From NCBI RefSeq assembly GCF_014652615.1, contig NZ_BMZD01000005.1, positions 216,657 to 280,656 on the forward strand: a stretch of DNA of 64,000 nt. Direction: 5' to 3'. Positions 53,891 to 61,480 of this stretch are shown piece by piece. The position numbers were made by a program, and so were the translations under genes. Below the pieces are notes generated by a model. The model was not told the origin of the DNA. It saw nothing but the letters and a program-made list of their open reading frames with translations, and made no database searches. The stretch is from Novosphingobium arvoryzae (GTDB taxonomy: Bacteria > Pseudomonadota > Alphaproteobacteria > Sphingomonadales > Sphingomonadaceae). Numbering within the stretch: the first letter of the stretch is position 1; each line of letters opens with the position of its first letter.

Positions 53891-53907
53891 CTCCGTTTGT
53901 GGGAGGC
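53889..53907 (-). promoter_or_regulatory. Stranded Shine-Dalgarno hairpin of the serine recombinase
   Basis: On the minus strand GGAGGC (53889-53894) would stand six bases before the recombinase ATG in the sequence before transposition. An upstream GCCTCC (53902-53907) can pair with it around a 7-base loop, so the SD may have been sequestered. The remaining bases to 54085 (about 180) hold no gene that I can support; they would be the original recombinase upstream region. Confidence 0.6.
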
Positions 53908-54085
53908 CGAGTGTGGGCGCGTCTGTAACGCAGGAACATATCCAGAGCATTGTCGGGTTTGGCATGCTGGAGGCCGAATCGAAGCTTGTAAGATCAAGAC
54001 AGCCGAAGAGAACCGCCCGCTTCGTCAGCAAATCCGGCTAAGCAGTTTGGCAAATTCTGATGGCCCGCCAGAGCTTTGGTAACGG

Positions 54086-54667
54086 TCAGCACCACGGCTG
54101 CCGGCGCCCGGTCCACGTGCGGGCGAGACCTTCGCTCACGAGCTGGTCCCCAAGCGATTGGCCACCCCGGACGACGACCCGAAGTTTGCGTCCAAACCGG
54201 TCTTCATCACGATTTCCGATTGGTCGAACCTCGAACGCGCCTTCGTTCAATAGGTCACGAAGCCGATGAGTGGCTTTCATGCCGAGCTGATACTCGGCAT
54301 CACACTTGGGTTCGCTGATCTCAGGCGTGTCGATGTCAGCGATCCTGATCTTCTCACCCTCGAGCCAGAAGGTGTCGCCATCCACGACGCAGGTGCGACG
54401 CGTCATTCCGCATAGCTCAAATCGTGGCGAAGAAGTCTCCGCCATCAGCGAAAACCTCGGTGTGAGCTCTGAAGAGGTGAACAAGGCCTGGTTCAACGTG
54501 GGCCAGTTCAATGCCAGCATTCCACCAGCGAATACGATCGAAAAAGCCCCCAGTCCCAAGATCCACTCCTTGCGCCGCCGATTGCCGCGCTGCTTCTTCA
54601 ATTCGTCCCGGAAATCGAAGCGAATGACATTGCCATCCTCGGTGCCTCGATCTCGTTTCGGAGCCAT
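54086..54667 (-). CDS. Membrane-anchored thermonuclease-like protein (SNc domain)
   Basis: A 193-residue protein: charged N-terminus, one membrane segment (WILGLGAFSIVFAGGMLAL), then a staphylococcal-nuclease-like domain with VVDGDTFWLEGEKIRIADI, DTPEISEPKC and NRDEDRFGRKLRVVV, containing the Asp, Arg and Glu/Arg residues expected at the active site. ATG at 54667 (MAPKRDRGTEDG) is preferred over 54709. Such anchored nucleases are common on sphingomonad conjugative islands; the periplasmic side is the likely site of action. Confidence 0.82.
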   Translation of the reverse strand: MAPKRDRGTEDGNVIRFDFRDELKKQRGNRRRKEWILGLGAFSIVFAGGMLALNWPTLNQALFTSSELTPRFSLMAETSSPRFELCGMTRRTCVVDGDTFWLEGEKIRIADIDTPEISEPKCDAEYQLGMKATHRLRDLLNEGAFEVRPIGNRDEDRFGRKLRVVVRGGQSLGDQLVSEGLARTWTGRRQPWC

Positions 54668-54726
54668 CAAACTCAGCCTTCCCCGCTCAAGCAATCCGTT
54701 CTTCGCCACTGCTATACAAACACGCT

Positions 54727-55146
54727 TCAGATGCGCGAGCTAATTGCTTGCCATCTGTCCAGAACGCTGCGGACATAGCTTGGCGTTTCGTTGTTTCGGG
54801 GAATGCCGCCGGCACGGATAACCGCTCCAGGCCCTGCGTTGTAGGCCGCAAGCGCGAGGTGAATTTGCCCGAACTTGTCGAGCATCTCTCGGAGGTAACG
54901 TGCCCCGCCATCGATGCTCGCGACGGGATCATGCCGATTCGCGACGCCGAGATAACGAGCAGTGCCTGGCATCAGCTGTGCTAACCCCGCCGCGCCAGCG
55001 GGGCTGATCGCCATCGGGTTGAACCGCGATTCCGTCCAGATCAGCGCCTGCAACAAGCCTGAGGGGAGACTGTATCGGAGCTCTGCCTCTCGGACGTTCG
55101 CCGTGTAGATTGCCTCGCGAAACGAGGGGGCTGAGGCCCGCGGCAT
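54727..55146 (-). CDS. Lytic transglycosylase domain protein, probably N-terminally truncated
   Basis: A 139-residue SLT domain: YSLPSGLLQALIWTESRFNP with the catalytic Glu, AGAAGLAQLMPGTARYLGV, DGGARYLREMLDKFG, ALAAYNAGPGAV. Such enzymes (VirB1-like) open peptidoglycan for conjugation machinery and normally carry a signal peptide; none is present, and the first 25 residues are not conserved. The gene start overlaps the start region of the Toprim fragment on the other strand, suggesting a deletion joint around 55110-55146. Confidence 0.8.
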   Translation of the reverse strand: MPRASAPSFREAIYTANVREAELRYSLPSGLLQALIWTESRFNPMAISPAGAAGLAQLMPGTARYLGVANRHDPVASIDGGARYLREMLDKFGQIHLALAAYNAGPGAVIRAGGIPRNNETPSYVRSVLDRWQAISSRI

Positions 55147-55669
55147 TCGCGCTGTCTCTCGCGCCCTAAGATTTCACCCTCGCACCCCGCTCGGCCCGAA
55201 GGGGAACACGCAGTACTTGCCTGCTTTGATCGCGGCAGTGACCATGGATCATGGTTTGGTGGCCATTCACCGCACGTTTCTCAATCTGGTAAGGCCCGCA
55301 GTCGTCCCCTTCGACAATCCTAAGCGCGCACTCGGAAGCTTGGCATCGGGCGCCGTTCGTCTTTTCGAACCCGTTGATGGGCGGCTCGGCCTTGCCGAAG
55401 GTATCGAGAGCGCGCTCGCCGCCAAGGCCTTAACCCAGATCCCTTGCTGGGCCTCGCTCGGCAATGAGCGTTTTGGCCTCGTGTCGATCCCGGAAAGCGT
55501 GTGCGAATTGCACCTGTTCGTCGACCATGATGCAGGCGGCGACCTTGCCGAGGAACGCGCGCGCAGCGCCTACGCCTGTGAGAGCCGGACGATCGTCACG
55601 CGTCGTCCGCGCGGTCCCGGGAAAGATTGGAACGACGCCTTGCAAGCATGGCTGCGGTCCAAATCCTGA
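55109..55669 (+). pseudogene. Toprim domain protein, N-terminally truncated
   Basis: Homology begins at about RGIRAVSRALRFHPRTPLGP (frame open from 55109, no ATG) and covers the Toprim domain: LGLAEGIESALAAKAL with the catalytic Glu, LHLFVDHDAGGDLAEERA with D-x-D-like acids, and GPGKDWNDAL. Related plasmid/island primase-like proteins have about 100 additional N-terminal residues including a zinc-binding part, missing here. TTG at 55217 could start a 150-residue product. Read with the helicase gene downstream. Confidence 0.72.
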
Positions 55670-55702
55670 CGAAGAAAGAGGGGAGAAGGCCTTTGGCCTG
55701 AT

Positions 55703-55728
55703 GAAGCCCGGCAAGTGGACTGGGCTTC
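55703..55728 (+). promoter_or_regulatory. Leader hairpin before the helicase gene
   Basis: GAAGCCC and GGGCTTC form a 7-bp stem (extendable by GA/TC-type pairs) with a 12-base loop, ending three bases before the strong SD AGGAGG of the frame that starts at 55744. Confidence 0.45.
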
Positions 55729-55743
55729 GTCAGGAGGTTCCAA

Positions 55744-55839
55744 ATGCCAAGCTCTGCTCCCGTTCTCTTGCTTCCCCCACCATCTGAACCGCTGGCCCTT
55801 CTGGTCGCGCGCCATCGCCGCAAGCATGGCATCCGGTGA
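55744..55839 (+). CDS. Short leader ORF; probably the displaced N-terminus of the helicase
   Basis: ATG at 55744 has an ideal SD (AGGAGGTTCCAA) and encodes 31 residues (MPSSAPVLLLPPPSEPLALL then VARHRRKHGIR). It is in a different frame from the downstream 1.4-kb-plus helicase frame. Adding two bases in the GCGCGC tract at 55806-55812 would join it as LLVARAIAASMASGEPITR, a natural-looking N-terminus. So it is either a frameshift mutation, a sequencing error or a leader peptide. Confidence 0.5.
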   Translation: MPSSAPVLLLPPPSEPLALLVARHRRKHGIR

Positions 55840-58800
55840 ACCGATTACGCGCCGGCAACTGCATACGCTTCTGACCGATCATTTCGGAGGCACAGATGCA
55901 GAGGGGCGCTGGTCGGTGCGCGATGCGCATATCGCGTTGGAATTGGCTCAGACCGAGTACCTGCAGGCCAACGCACAGATCGACGTTACCGCTTCGGCGG
56001 CCGACACCGACCGGATGTTTACGGCGCTGGAATCCGAGCTTCCAAGCCAGACCAATCGCAGCGACGAGCAGATCGAATGGCAGCAGTTCGCGACGCCGCC
56101 GCGCCTTGCCTGGCTTGCCGCCCGGGCTTGCGCCCCGGTAGCAGACGAGCTCGTTCTGGAACCCTCGGCCGGAACAGGGATGCTCGCGGTTTGGGCCGCC
56201 AAGGCTGGCTCGCGCCTTGCTCTCAACGAAATCTCGCCGCTTCGCCGCGACTGCCTGAATGCCTTGTTCCCGGCTGCCCGCGTGACCGGCCATGACGCCG
56301 AACTGATCGACGAATTGCTCGATCCCGCCATCAGCCCGAGCGCCGTGCTGATGAATCCGCCCTATTCGCACGGCATCGAGCGAGGGCACGATAGTCGCAC
56401 CGGCTCGCGCCACCTGCGGTCGGCCTGGAATCGTCTGGCATCGGGCGGTCGGCTTGTCGCGATCATGCCCGAATGGTTCGATTGCGCTAGGTTTCTGGCG
56501 GGTTTGAAGGGGCCAGTCTCGCTGCGGCTCAATGCCGCGGTCGAACGTGCTTTTGTGAAGCACGGCACTGGGATCACCACACGACTACTGGTCCTGGACA
56601 AGGTCGAGGGCTCTGCCGAACCCGTCGTTGAGCGCACAAACGACTTTGGTCACCTTGTCGATCTTGTCGATGCCTTGCCCGCCAAAGGGGGCATGCAAAC
56701 TGCTCCCGAGCAATCGAGTCTTCCGGCGCGTACGCCGTTCCGACTGGTCGTCTCGTCACACAGGTCGCTGCCGATACCGGCAAGGATTACCCCGGCAGCG
56801 CCGACGGTCATCTGCGCATTGACCTACCAGTCACTTGAAGTACCTGCACCGCTTGCGCCCCAGGTCGGGCACTATCTGCCCTATCGTCCTAGCAGAATCG
56901 TGATCGACGGTGCGGCCGAGCATCCGACACCGCTCGTTGAGTCCGTCGCCATGGGCTCGATCGCTGCACCGATGCCCGAAGCTGTGCCGCAGTTACCCGA
57001 AGGGTTGGTCGCCAAGGGCCTGCTGTCTGCTGCCCAGGCAGAGACGCTCATCTACGCGTCAAGCGCCCATGCGCGCGATCTTCCCGGGCGGTACGAGCCG
57101 GAGGATAAAGGCTGCTCTCTCAAGGCATCGGCGGAGGGCCAGGTCTATCGCCAGGGCTATTTTCTTGGCGATGGTACAGGCGCCGGCAAGGGCCGTCAGG
57201 TTGCGAGCGTCATTCTCGATCGCTGGGTACGCGGCGAACGCCGCCATATCTGGATTTCGAAGAACGAGGCGCTGCTAGAAGATGCCCGGCGCGACTGGGC
57301 TGCGCTTGGTGGTCTGCCGATCGACATCCAGCCTCTGGCTTCCTGGAAGCTCGGCACCTCCATCGCTATGCACGAGGGCATTCTCTTCGTGACCTACCCG
57401 ACCCTGCGTTCGGGCCGAAGCGATGCAACCCGCCTCGATCAGATCCTGGCATGGGCGGGCGACGACTTCGACGGTGTCATCGTGTTTGACGAGGCGCACG
57501 CCATGGCCAATGCCGCTGGCGGGGAAGGATCGCGCGGCAAGGTCAAGGGATCGGAGCAGGGTATCGCTGGCGTGCGCCTGCAAAACCTCATGCCCCGCGC
57601 GCGGGTGCTTTATGCCTCGGCAACGGGCGCGTCGGACGTCAACAACCTGGCCTATGCGACGCGCCTCGGCCTCTGGGGGCCGGAGACCGCATTCGCCAAT
57701 CGTGAGGCCTTCGTGGCCGACATTCGTGATGGTGGGATCGCAGCGATGGAACTGGTCGCGCGCGATCTCAAGTCGGTCGGCCTATACACCGCTCGCGCGC
57801 TCTCCTTCGCGGGTGTCGAGTACGAGATCCTGGAACATTGCCTGACCGAGGATCAGATCGCGGTCTATGATGCCTACGCTGAAGCCTGGGCGATCATCCA
57901 TGCCAACCTGCGTGAAGCCCTTGAAGCCACCCGTATTGTCGACGCAGACAGCGGAGGGACGCTCAACTCCGGTGCCAAGTCTGCAGCGCTGTCGATCTTC
58001 GAGGGAACCAAGCAGCGATTCTTCGCGCAGCTGCTTCTGTCGATGAAGCTCCCGAGCCTGTTACCAGCTATCGACGCAGCGATTGCTGACGGACACGCGG
58101 TAGTCGTCCAGTTGGTCTCGACAGCAGAAGCTATGCTCGACCGCCGGCTTGCCGACCTCTCTGATGAGGAACGCGAAGTGCTGGAGATCGATCTGTCCCC
58201 GCGAGAGTATGTGATCGACTATCTCGCCAAGAGCTTTCCTGTCCGGCTGATGGCGGTCTTCACCGACGAAAACAGCAATCCTCGCTCCGAGCCGATGAGC
58301 GACGAACACGGCGCGCCAGTATTGTGCCGATCGGCACTCGCCGCGCGCGACCGGATGATCGAGCAGCTCTGCGCCTTGCCGCCGATTGCGACCGCGCTGG
58401 ATGCCATCATCGAACGCTTCGGCGTGGAACAGGTGGCGGAAGTGAGCGGCCGGACACGCCGGCTCATCGTCGGCCGCGATGGCCATCAGAAACTCCAATC
58501 CCGGTCGCCGCGCGCGAATGTCGCTGAAACCCAAGCATTCATGGACGGGGCCAAGCGCATCCTTGTCTTTTCCGACGCCGGAGGAACCGGGCGCAGCTAC
58601 CATGCCGATCTCGCTGCGAAGAACCAGGCCCGCCGCGTCCACTTTCTGCTCGAGCCAGGATGGCGGGCTGATGCGGCAATCCAAGGGCTTGGCCGCACCA
58701 ATCGAACTAATCAGGCTTCGGCCCCGCTGTTCAGACCGGTGACGACCGATGTGCGCGGCGAGCGCCGGTTCATCTCGACGATCGCGCGGCGGCTCGATAG

Positions 58801-59986
58801 CCTCGGTGCCTTGACGCGCGGGCAGCGCCAGACCGGCGGACAGAACCTCTTCGATCCCGCCGATAATCTCGAAAGCATCTACGCCAAGGAAGCGCTCCAC
58901 CGCTGGTTCGGCCTGCTGTTCACCGGCAAGCTCGAAGCGGTCAGCCTCGGGCGCTTCCAGGAGCTGACAGGCCTCAGGATCGAAGCTCCTGACGGGTCGA
59001 TGATCGATGACCTGCCGTCGATCCAGCGCTGGCTCAACCGGATCTTGGCGCTGCCGATCGCCCTCCAGAACGCAATCTTCGATGAATTCCTGGGACTGGT
59101 CGATGCGCGGATCGATGCCGCCCGGCAGGCGGGGACGCTCGATCTCGGTCTTGAGACCATCGCAGTCGAAGACTTCACGGTTCTCTCGGACACGCTTCTT
59201 CGCACGGACCCGGCGTCGGGCGCGACTACTCACTTGCTCGAGCTCGAGATCGCGCGGGCCGTGAGGCCTTTGACCCTCGAGCGGCTCGAAGAGCTTCACG
59301 GCCTAAATGGCCAGCGTCAGCGCCCCATGCGCAATGCCCGCTCGGGGCGTGTTTCTCTCTTGGTGCCCGCTCGCAGCATCCTTTCGGACGACGGTACCCG
59401 CGTGCCTCGGTTCGAGCTGCTACGCCCGCTGCAGCGCAGCCACATCACCGCTGAGCAGCTGGCAGAAAGCAGCTGGGAAGAGATGCCGACAGGAGCCTTC
59501 CGCGAGGCTTGGGAATCAGAGGTCAACGAAGCGCGGGCCAGCCACAAACGCGAGCGCCTCTATCTTGCCACGGGGCTCCTGCTGCCGGTCTGGGACAAGC
59601 TCCCTTCGGACTTCGTCAGGGTGAGTCGCATCTCGGCTGCGGATGGCCGCTCGTTGCTTGGCCGCGAGGTTCCCGTCCATTGCGTGCCCGAACTGTGCCG
59701 GGCGCTGGGTCTCGAACGCGAGCAAGCGCTGTCAGCGGACGACATCGTCCAGACTGTTCTGGCGACTGGTCGAGCCATGGAATTCGCTGGCCGTGAGCAG
59801 CTCATGGTCAAGCGCAGCCTGGTCAATGGCTCACAGCGAATTGAACTTACCGGATGGAGTGCGGCTCGCCTCGACTGGTACAAGGCCCAAGGCTGCTTCA
59901 CGGAAATCATCCGCTACCAGACGCGCCTCTTCGTGCCGATCGAGGGCCCAGCGAGCGTGCTTGCCAGATTGGTGTCATCCGCATAG
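55826..59986 (+). CDS. Strawberry notch-like helicase fused to an N6-adenine methyltransferase-like domain
   Basis: About 1386 residues from ATG 55826 (the frame is open further upstream to 55715). The N-terminal domain has a SAM-site motif LEPSAGTGMLAVWAAKAG and the catalytic tetrad in VLMNPPYSHG. The central SF2/SNF2-like domain has Walker A in GDGTGAGKGRQVASVILD, DEAH in VIVFDEAHAMAN and ATGASDVNNL; the C-terminal Strawberry-notch helicase half has AIQGLGRTNRTNQASAPLF. These giant proteins occur on proteobacterial conjugative elements; function unknown, possibly DNA protection or anti-defence. The start codon context is poor because of the apparent frameshift at 55806-55812, so full-length expression is uncertain. 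Confidence 0.85.
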   Translation: MASGEPITRRQLHTLLTDHFGGTDAEGRWSVRDAHIALELAQTEYLQANAQIDVTASAADTDRMFTALESELPSQTNRSDEQIEWQQFATPPRLAWLAARACAPVADELVLEPSAGTGMLAVWAAKAGSRLALNEISPLRRDCLNALFPAARVTGHDAELIDELLDPAISPSAVLMNPPYSHGIERGHDSRTGSRHLRSAWNRLASGGRLVAIMPEWFDCARFLAGLKGPVSLRLNAAVERAFVKHGTGITTRLLVLDKVEGSAEPVVERTNDFGHLVDLVDALPAKGGMQTAPEQSSLPARTPFRLVVSSHRSLPIPARITPAAPTVICALTYQSLEVPAPLAPQVGHYLPYRPSRIVIDGAAEHPTPLVESVAMGSIAAPMPEAVPQLPEGLVAKGLLSAAQAETLIYASSAHARDLPGRYEPEDKGCSLKASAEGQVYRQGYFLGDGTGAGKGRQVASVILDRWVRGERRHIWISKNEALLEDARRDWAALGGLPIDIQPLASWKLGTSIAMHEGILFVTYPTLRSGRSDATRLDQILAWAGDDFDGVIVFDEAHAMANAAGGEGSRGKVKGSEQGIAGVRLQNLMPRARVLYASATGASDVNNLAYATRLGLWGPETAFANREAFVADIRDGGIAAMELVARDLKSVGLYTARALSFAGVEYEILEHCLTEDQIAVYDAYAEAWAIIHANLREALEATRIVDADSGGTLNSGAKSAALSIFEGTKQRFFAQLLLSMKLPSLLPAIDAAIADGHAVVVQLVSTAEAMLDRRLADLSDEEREVLEIDLSPREYVIDYLAKSFPVRLMAVFTDENSNPRSEPMSDEHGAPVLCRSALAARDRMIEQLCALPPIATALDAIIERFGVEQVAEVSGRTRRLIVGRDGHQKLQSRSPRANVAETQAFMDGAKRILVFSDAGGTGRSYHADLAAKNQARRVHFLLEPGWRADAAIQGLGRTNRTNQASAPLFRPVTTDVRGERRFISTIARRLDSLGALTRGQRQTGGQNLFDPADNLESIYAKEALHRWFGLLFTGKLEAVSLGRFQELTGLRIEAPDGSMIDDLPSIQRWLNRILALPIALQNAIFDEFLGLVDARIDAARQAGTLDLGLETIAVEDFTVLSDTLLRTDPASGATTHLLELEIARAVRPLTLERLEELHGLNGQRQRPMRNARSGRVSLLVPARSILSDDGTRVPRFELLRPLQRSHITAEQLAESSWEEMPTGAFREAWESEVNEARASHKRERLYLATGLLLPVWDKLPSDFVRVSRISAADGRSLLGREVPVHCVPELCRALGLEREQALSADDIVQTVLATGRAMEFAGREQLMVKRSLVNGSQRIELTGWSAARLDWYKAQGCFTEIIRYQTRLFVPIEGPASVLARLVSSA

Positions 59987-59990
59987 GACA

Positions 59991-60019
59991 TTGCCAAATG
60001 GCATTATAGAGCGTATATG
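59991..60019 (+). promoter_or_regulatory. Predicted promoter of the toxin-antitoxin operon
   Basis: TTGCCA (59991-59996), 17-base spacer, TATATG (60014-60019). ATGGCAT, ATGCTGCCAT and CCATATGG in and beside it give overlapping inverted repeats, consistent with autorepression by the antitoxin. Confidence 0.45.
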
Positions 60020-60039
60020 CTGCCATATGGAGAAATGCC

Positions 60040-60453
60040 ATGCTGGCACTGCAACCCGTTGATACTGCCGTTACCGCTTTCCGTCCCGATCCGATTACCC
60101 AGGGCGAGGCAGCTGCCATGTTCCGGGCAGTCCTCAATCTGTTCGGCAAATGGGAGCTGACCGACGAGCAGGCGGCAACGCTGCTCGACATGCCAGTGCG
60201 CTCCTATCGTCGCTGGAAGGCCGAAGGCCCCGGGCGCGTTTCGCGCGATGGGCGTGCGCGTCTCTCCAACCTCATGGGCATCCACAAGGCGCTCCGCATC
60301 ATCTTCTCGGAGGCGACGCGGGGATATGCCTGGATCAGGGCAGCCAATAACGCGTTCGGTGGAGCCAGTGCGCTCGAAGTGATGCTCGGAGGCGAACTCA
60401 CCGACATCATGCGGGTGCGTCGCTACCTCGACGCCGAGCGTGGTGGCTGGTGA
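60040..60453 (+). CDS. Xre/MbcA/ParS-type antitoxin
   Basis: A 137-residue protein: N-terminal HTH (AAAMFRAVLNLFGKWELTDE, AATLLDMPVRSYRRWKAEGP) and the C-terminal toxin-binding DUF2384 domain (LSNLMGIHKALRIIFSEATR, AWIRAANNAFGGASALEVML). It neutralises the RES toxin encoded next and probably represses the operon. GGAG lies 8 bases before the ATG. Confidence 0.92.
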   Translation: MLALQPVDTAVTAFRPDPITQGEAAAMFRAVLNLFGKWELTDEQAATLLDMPVRSYRRWKAEGPGRVSRDGRARLSNLMGIHKALRIIFSEATRGYAWIRAANNAFGGASALEVMLGGELTDIMRVRRYLDAERGGW

Positions 60454-61184
60454 GCGAAACGGCGGCTATCCCCGTTTCTCGAGTTGAGTGGAAGGGCGCG
60501 GTCAGGATCATCCGCAGCGCCTTTCCACCGATAGACCTGTTTGAGGACATCGCTGATCCAGCCGACTGGCCGCTGCTGATCTCGGCAGAGCAGAAGACCA
60601 ATCCGCGCATCATGGCGACGATTGGTAATCTCGACTTGGTGCCGGTCGACCGCCGCGTCGGCGGAAACGGCGCGTCCTACCTCATGGCGCCGTTCACCCA
60701 TGTCAGCACCGACCGGCCGAGCCGCTTTACCGATGGCAGCTACGGCGTGCTCTACGTCGGCGATCAGTTCGAGACCGCGCTGTTCGAGACGATCCACCAT
60801 CATGCCCGCTTCATGGCGCGAACCCAGGAAGCGCTGGGCTGGACCTCGCAATTCCGGGAGATAGTCATGGCGGTTGATGCAGATTTGCATGATCTCCGTC
60901 CCCTAGCGGAGGAGCCGGATCCGGTGCTCAATCCCGACAGCTATGCCGCATCACAAGCGCTCGCGGTGCACCTCAGGTACGCGGGATCCGATGGCATTGT
61001 CTATCCGAGCATCCGGCATCCTGGAGGGGAGTGCGTTGCACTCTTCTACCCAGACTGCGCGTCAAACCCCTTGCAGGGGCGCCACCTCGATTATCACTGG
61101 GATGGGGAGCGCGTTGACCTCGTGCGTGATGCCGGATCAGGGGCTGTTTTCCGTATCGTTGACTTGCCGATCGATCCGGTCTGA
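60450..61184 (+). CDS. RES-domain toxin
   Basis: A 244-residue RES domain (the name comes from Arg, Glu, Ser): Arg in RPSRFTDGSYGVLYVGD, Glu in TALFETIHHHARF, Ser/His in GIVYPSIRHPGGECVALF. Family members degrade NAD+ and arrest growth. GTG start overlapping the antitoxin stop (GTGA), so it is made after the antitoxin from one message. At 244 residues it is longer than minimal RES toxins, with an extra N-terminal segment also seen in some relatives. Confidence 0.92.
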   Translation: MSETAAIPVSRVEWKGAVRIIRSAFPPIDLFEDIADPADWPLLISAEQKTNPRIMATIGNLDLVPVDRRVGGNGASYLMAPFTHVSTDRPSRFTDGSYGVLYVGDQFETALFETIHHHARFMARTQEALGWTSQFREIVMAVDADLHDLRPLAEEPDPVLNPDSYAASQALAVHLRYAGSDGIVYPSIRHPGGECVALFYPDCASNPLQGRHLDYHWDGERVDLVRDAGSGAVFRIVDLPIDPV

Positions 61185-61231
61185 TCGCAGAAATCCCGAG
61201 TAGTTGGTCAAGTGCTGTCTGATTACTGCAC

Positions 61232-61480
61232 TCAGTGAACGGTCAGCGGTTCTACCTTCGACGAAGCTAGCGCTAGAACGTGTTGGACCATTCGCCAGCT
61301 ATAGTTCTTAGCCGCAATGACGCAGAGAGCGTAGACTAGGATAAGGACCAAGCCATATACTAGGGCACGTTCGCCATTGTCCGAGGCCCACCAGGCGAGC
61401 CCCGGCAGAGGTATCATAACTAAGGCAGTGATGGTTCCAATGTCACGGGCGGCAAGATATCGTCCGTGTGCGTCAAGCAC
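61232..61480 (-). CDS. Small two-TM membrane protein
   Basis: An 82-residue product from GTG 61480, overlapping the E1 gene stop by 8 bases (GTGCTTGA), with GAGAGGA as SD. Two hydrophobic segments: IGTITALVMIPLPGLAWWA and ALVYGLVLILVYALCVIAA. A TTG at 61564 inside the E1 gene would add 28 polar residues but is less convincing. Coupled translation makes it part of the ubiquitin-like operon; a membrane effector or anchor is possible but not shown. Confidence 0.55.
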   Translation of the reverse strand: MLDAHGRYLAARDIGTITALVMIPLPGLAWWASDNGERALVYGLVLILVYALCVIAAKNYSWRMVQHVLALASSKVEPLTVH

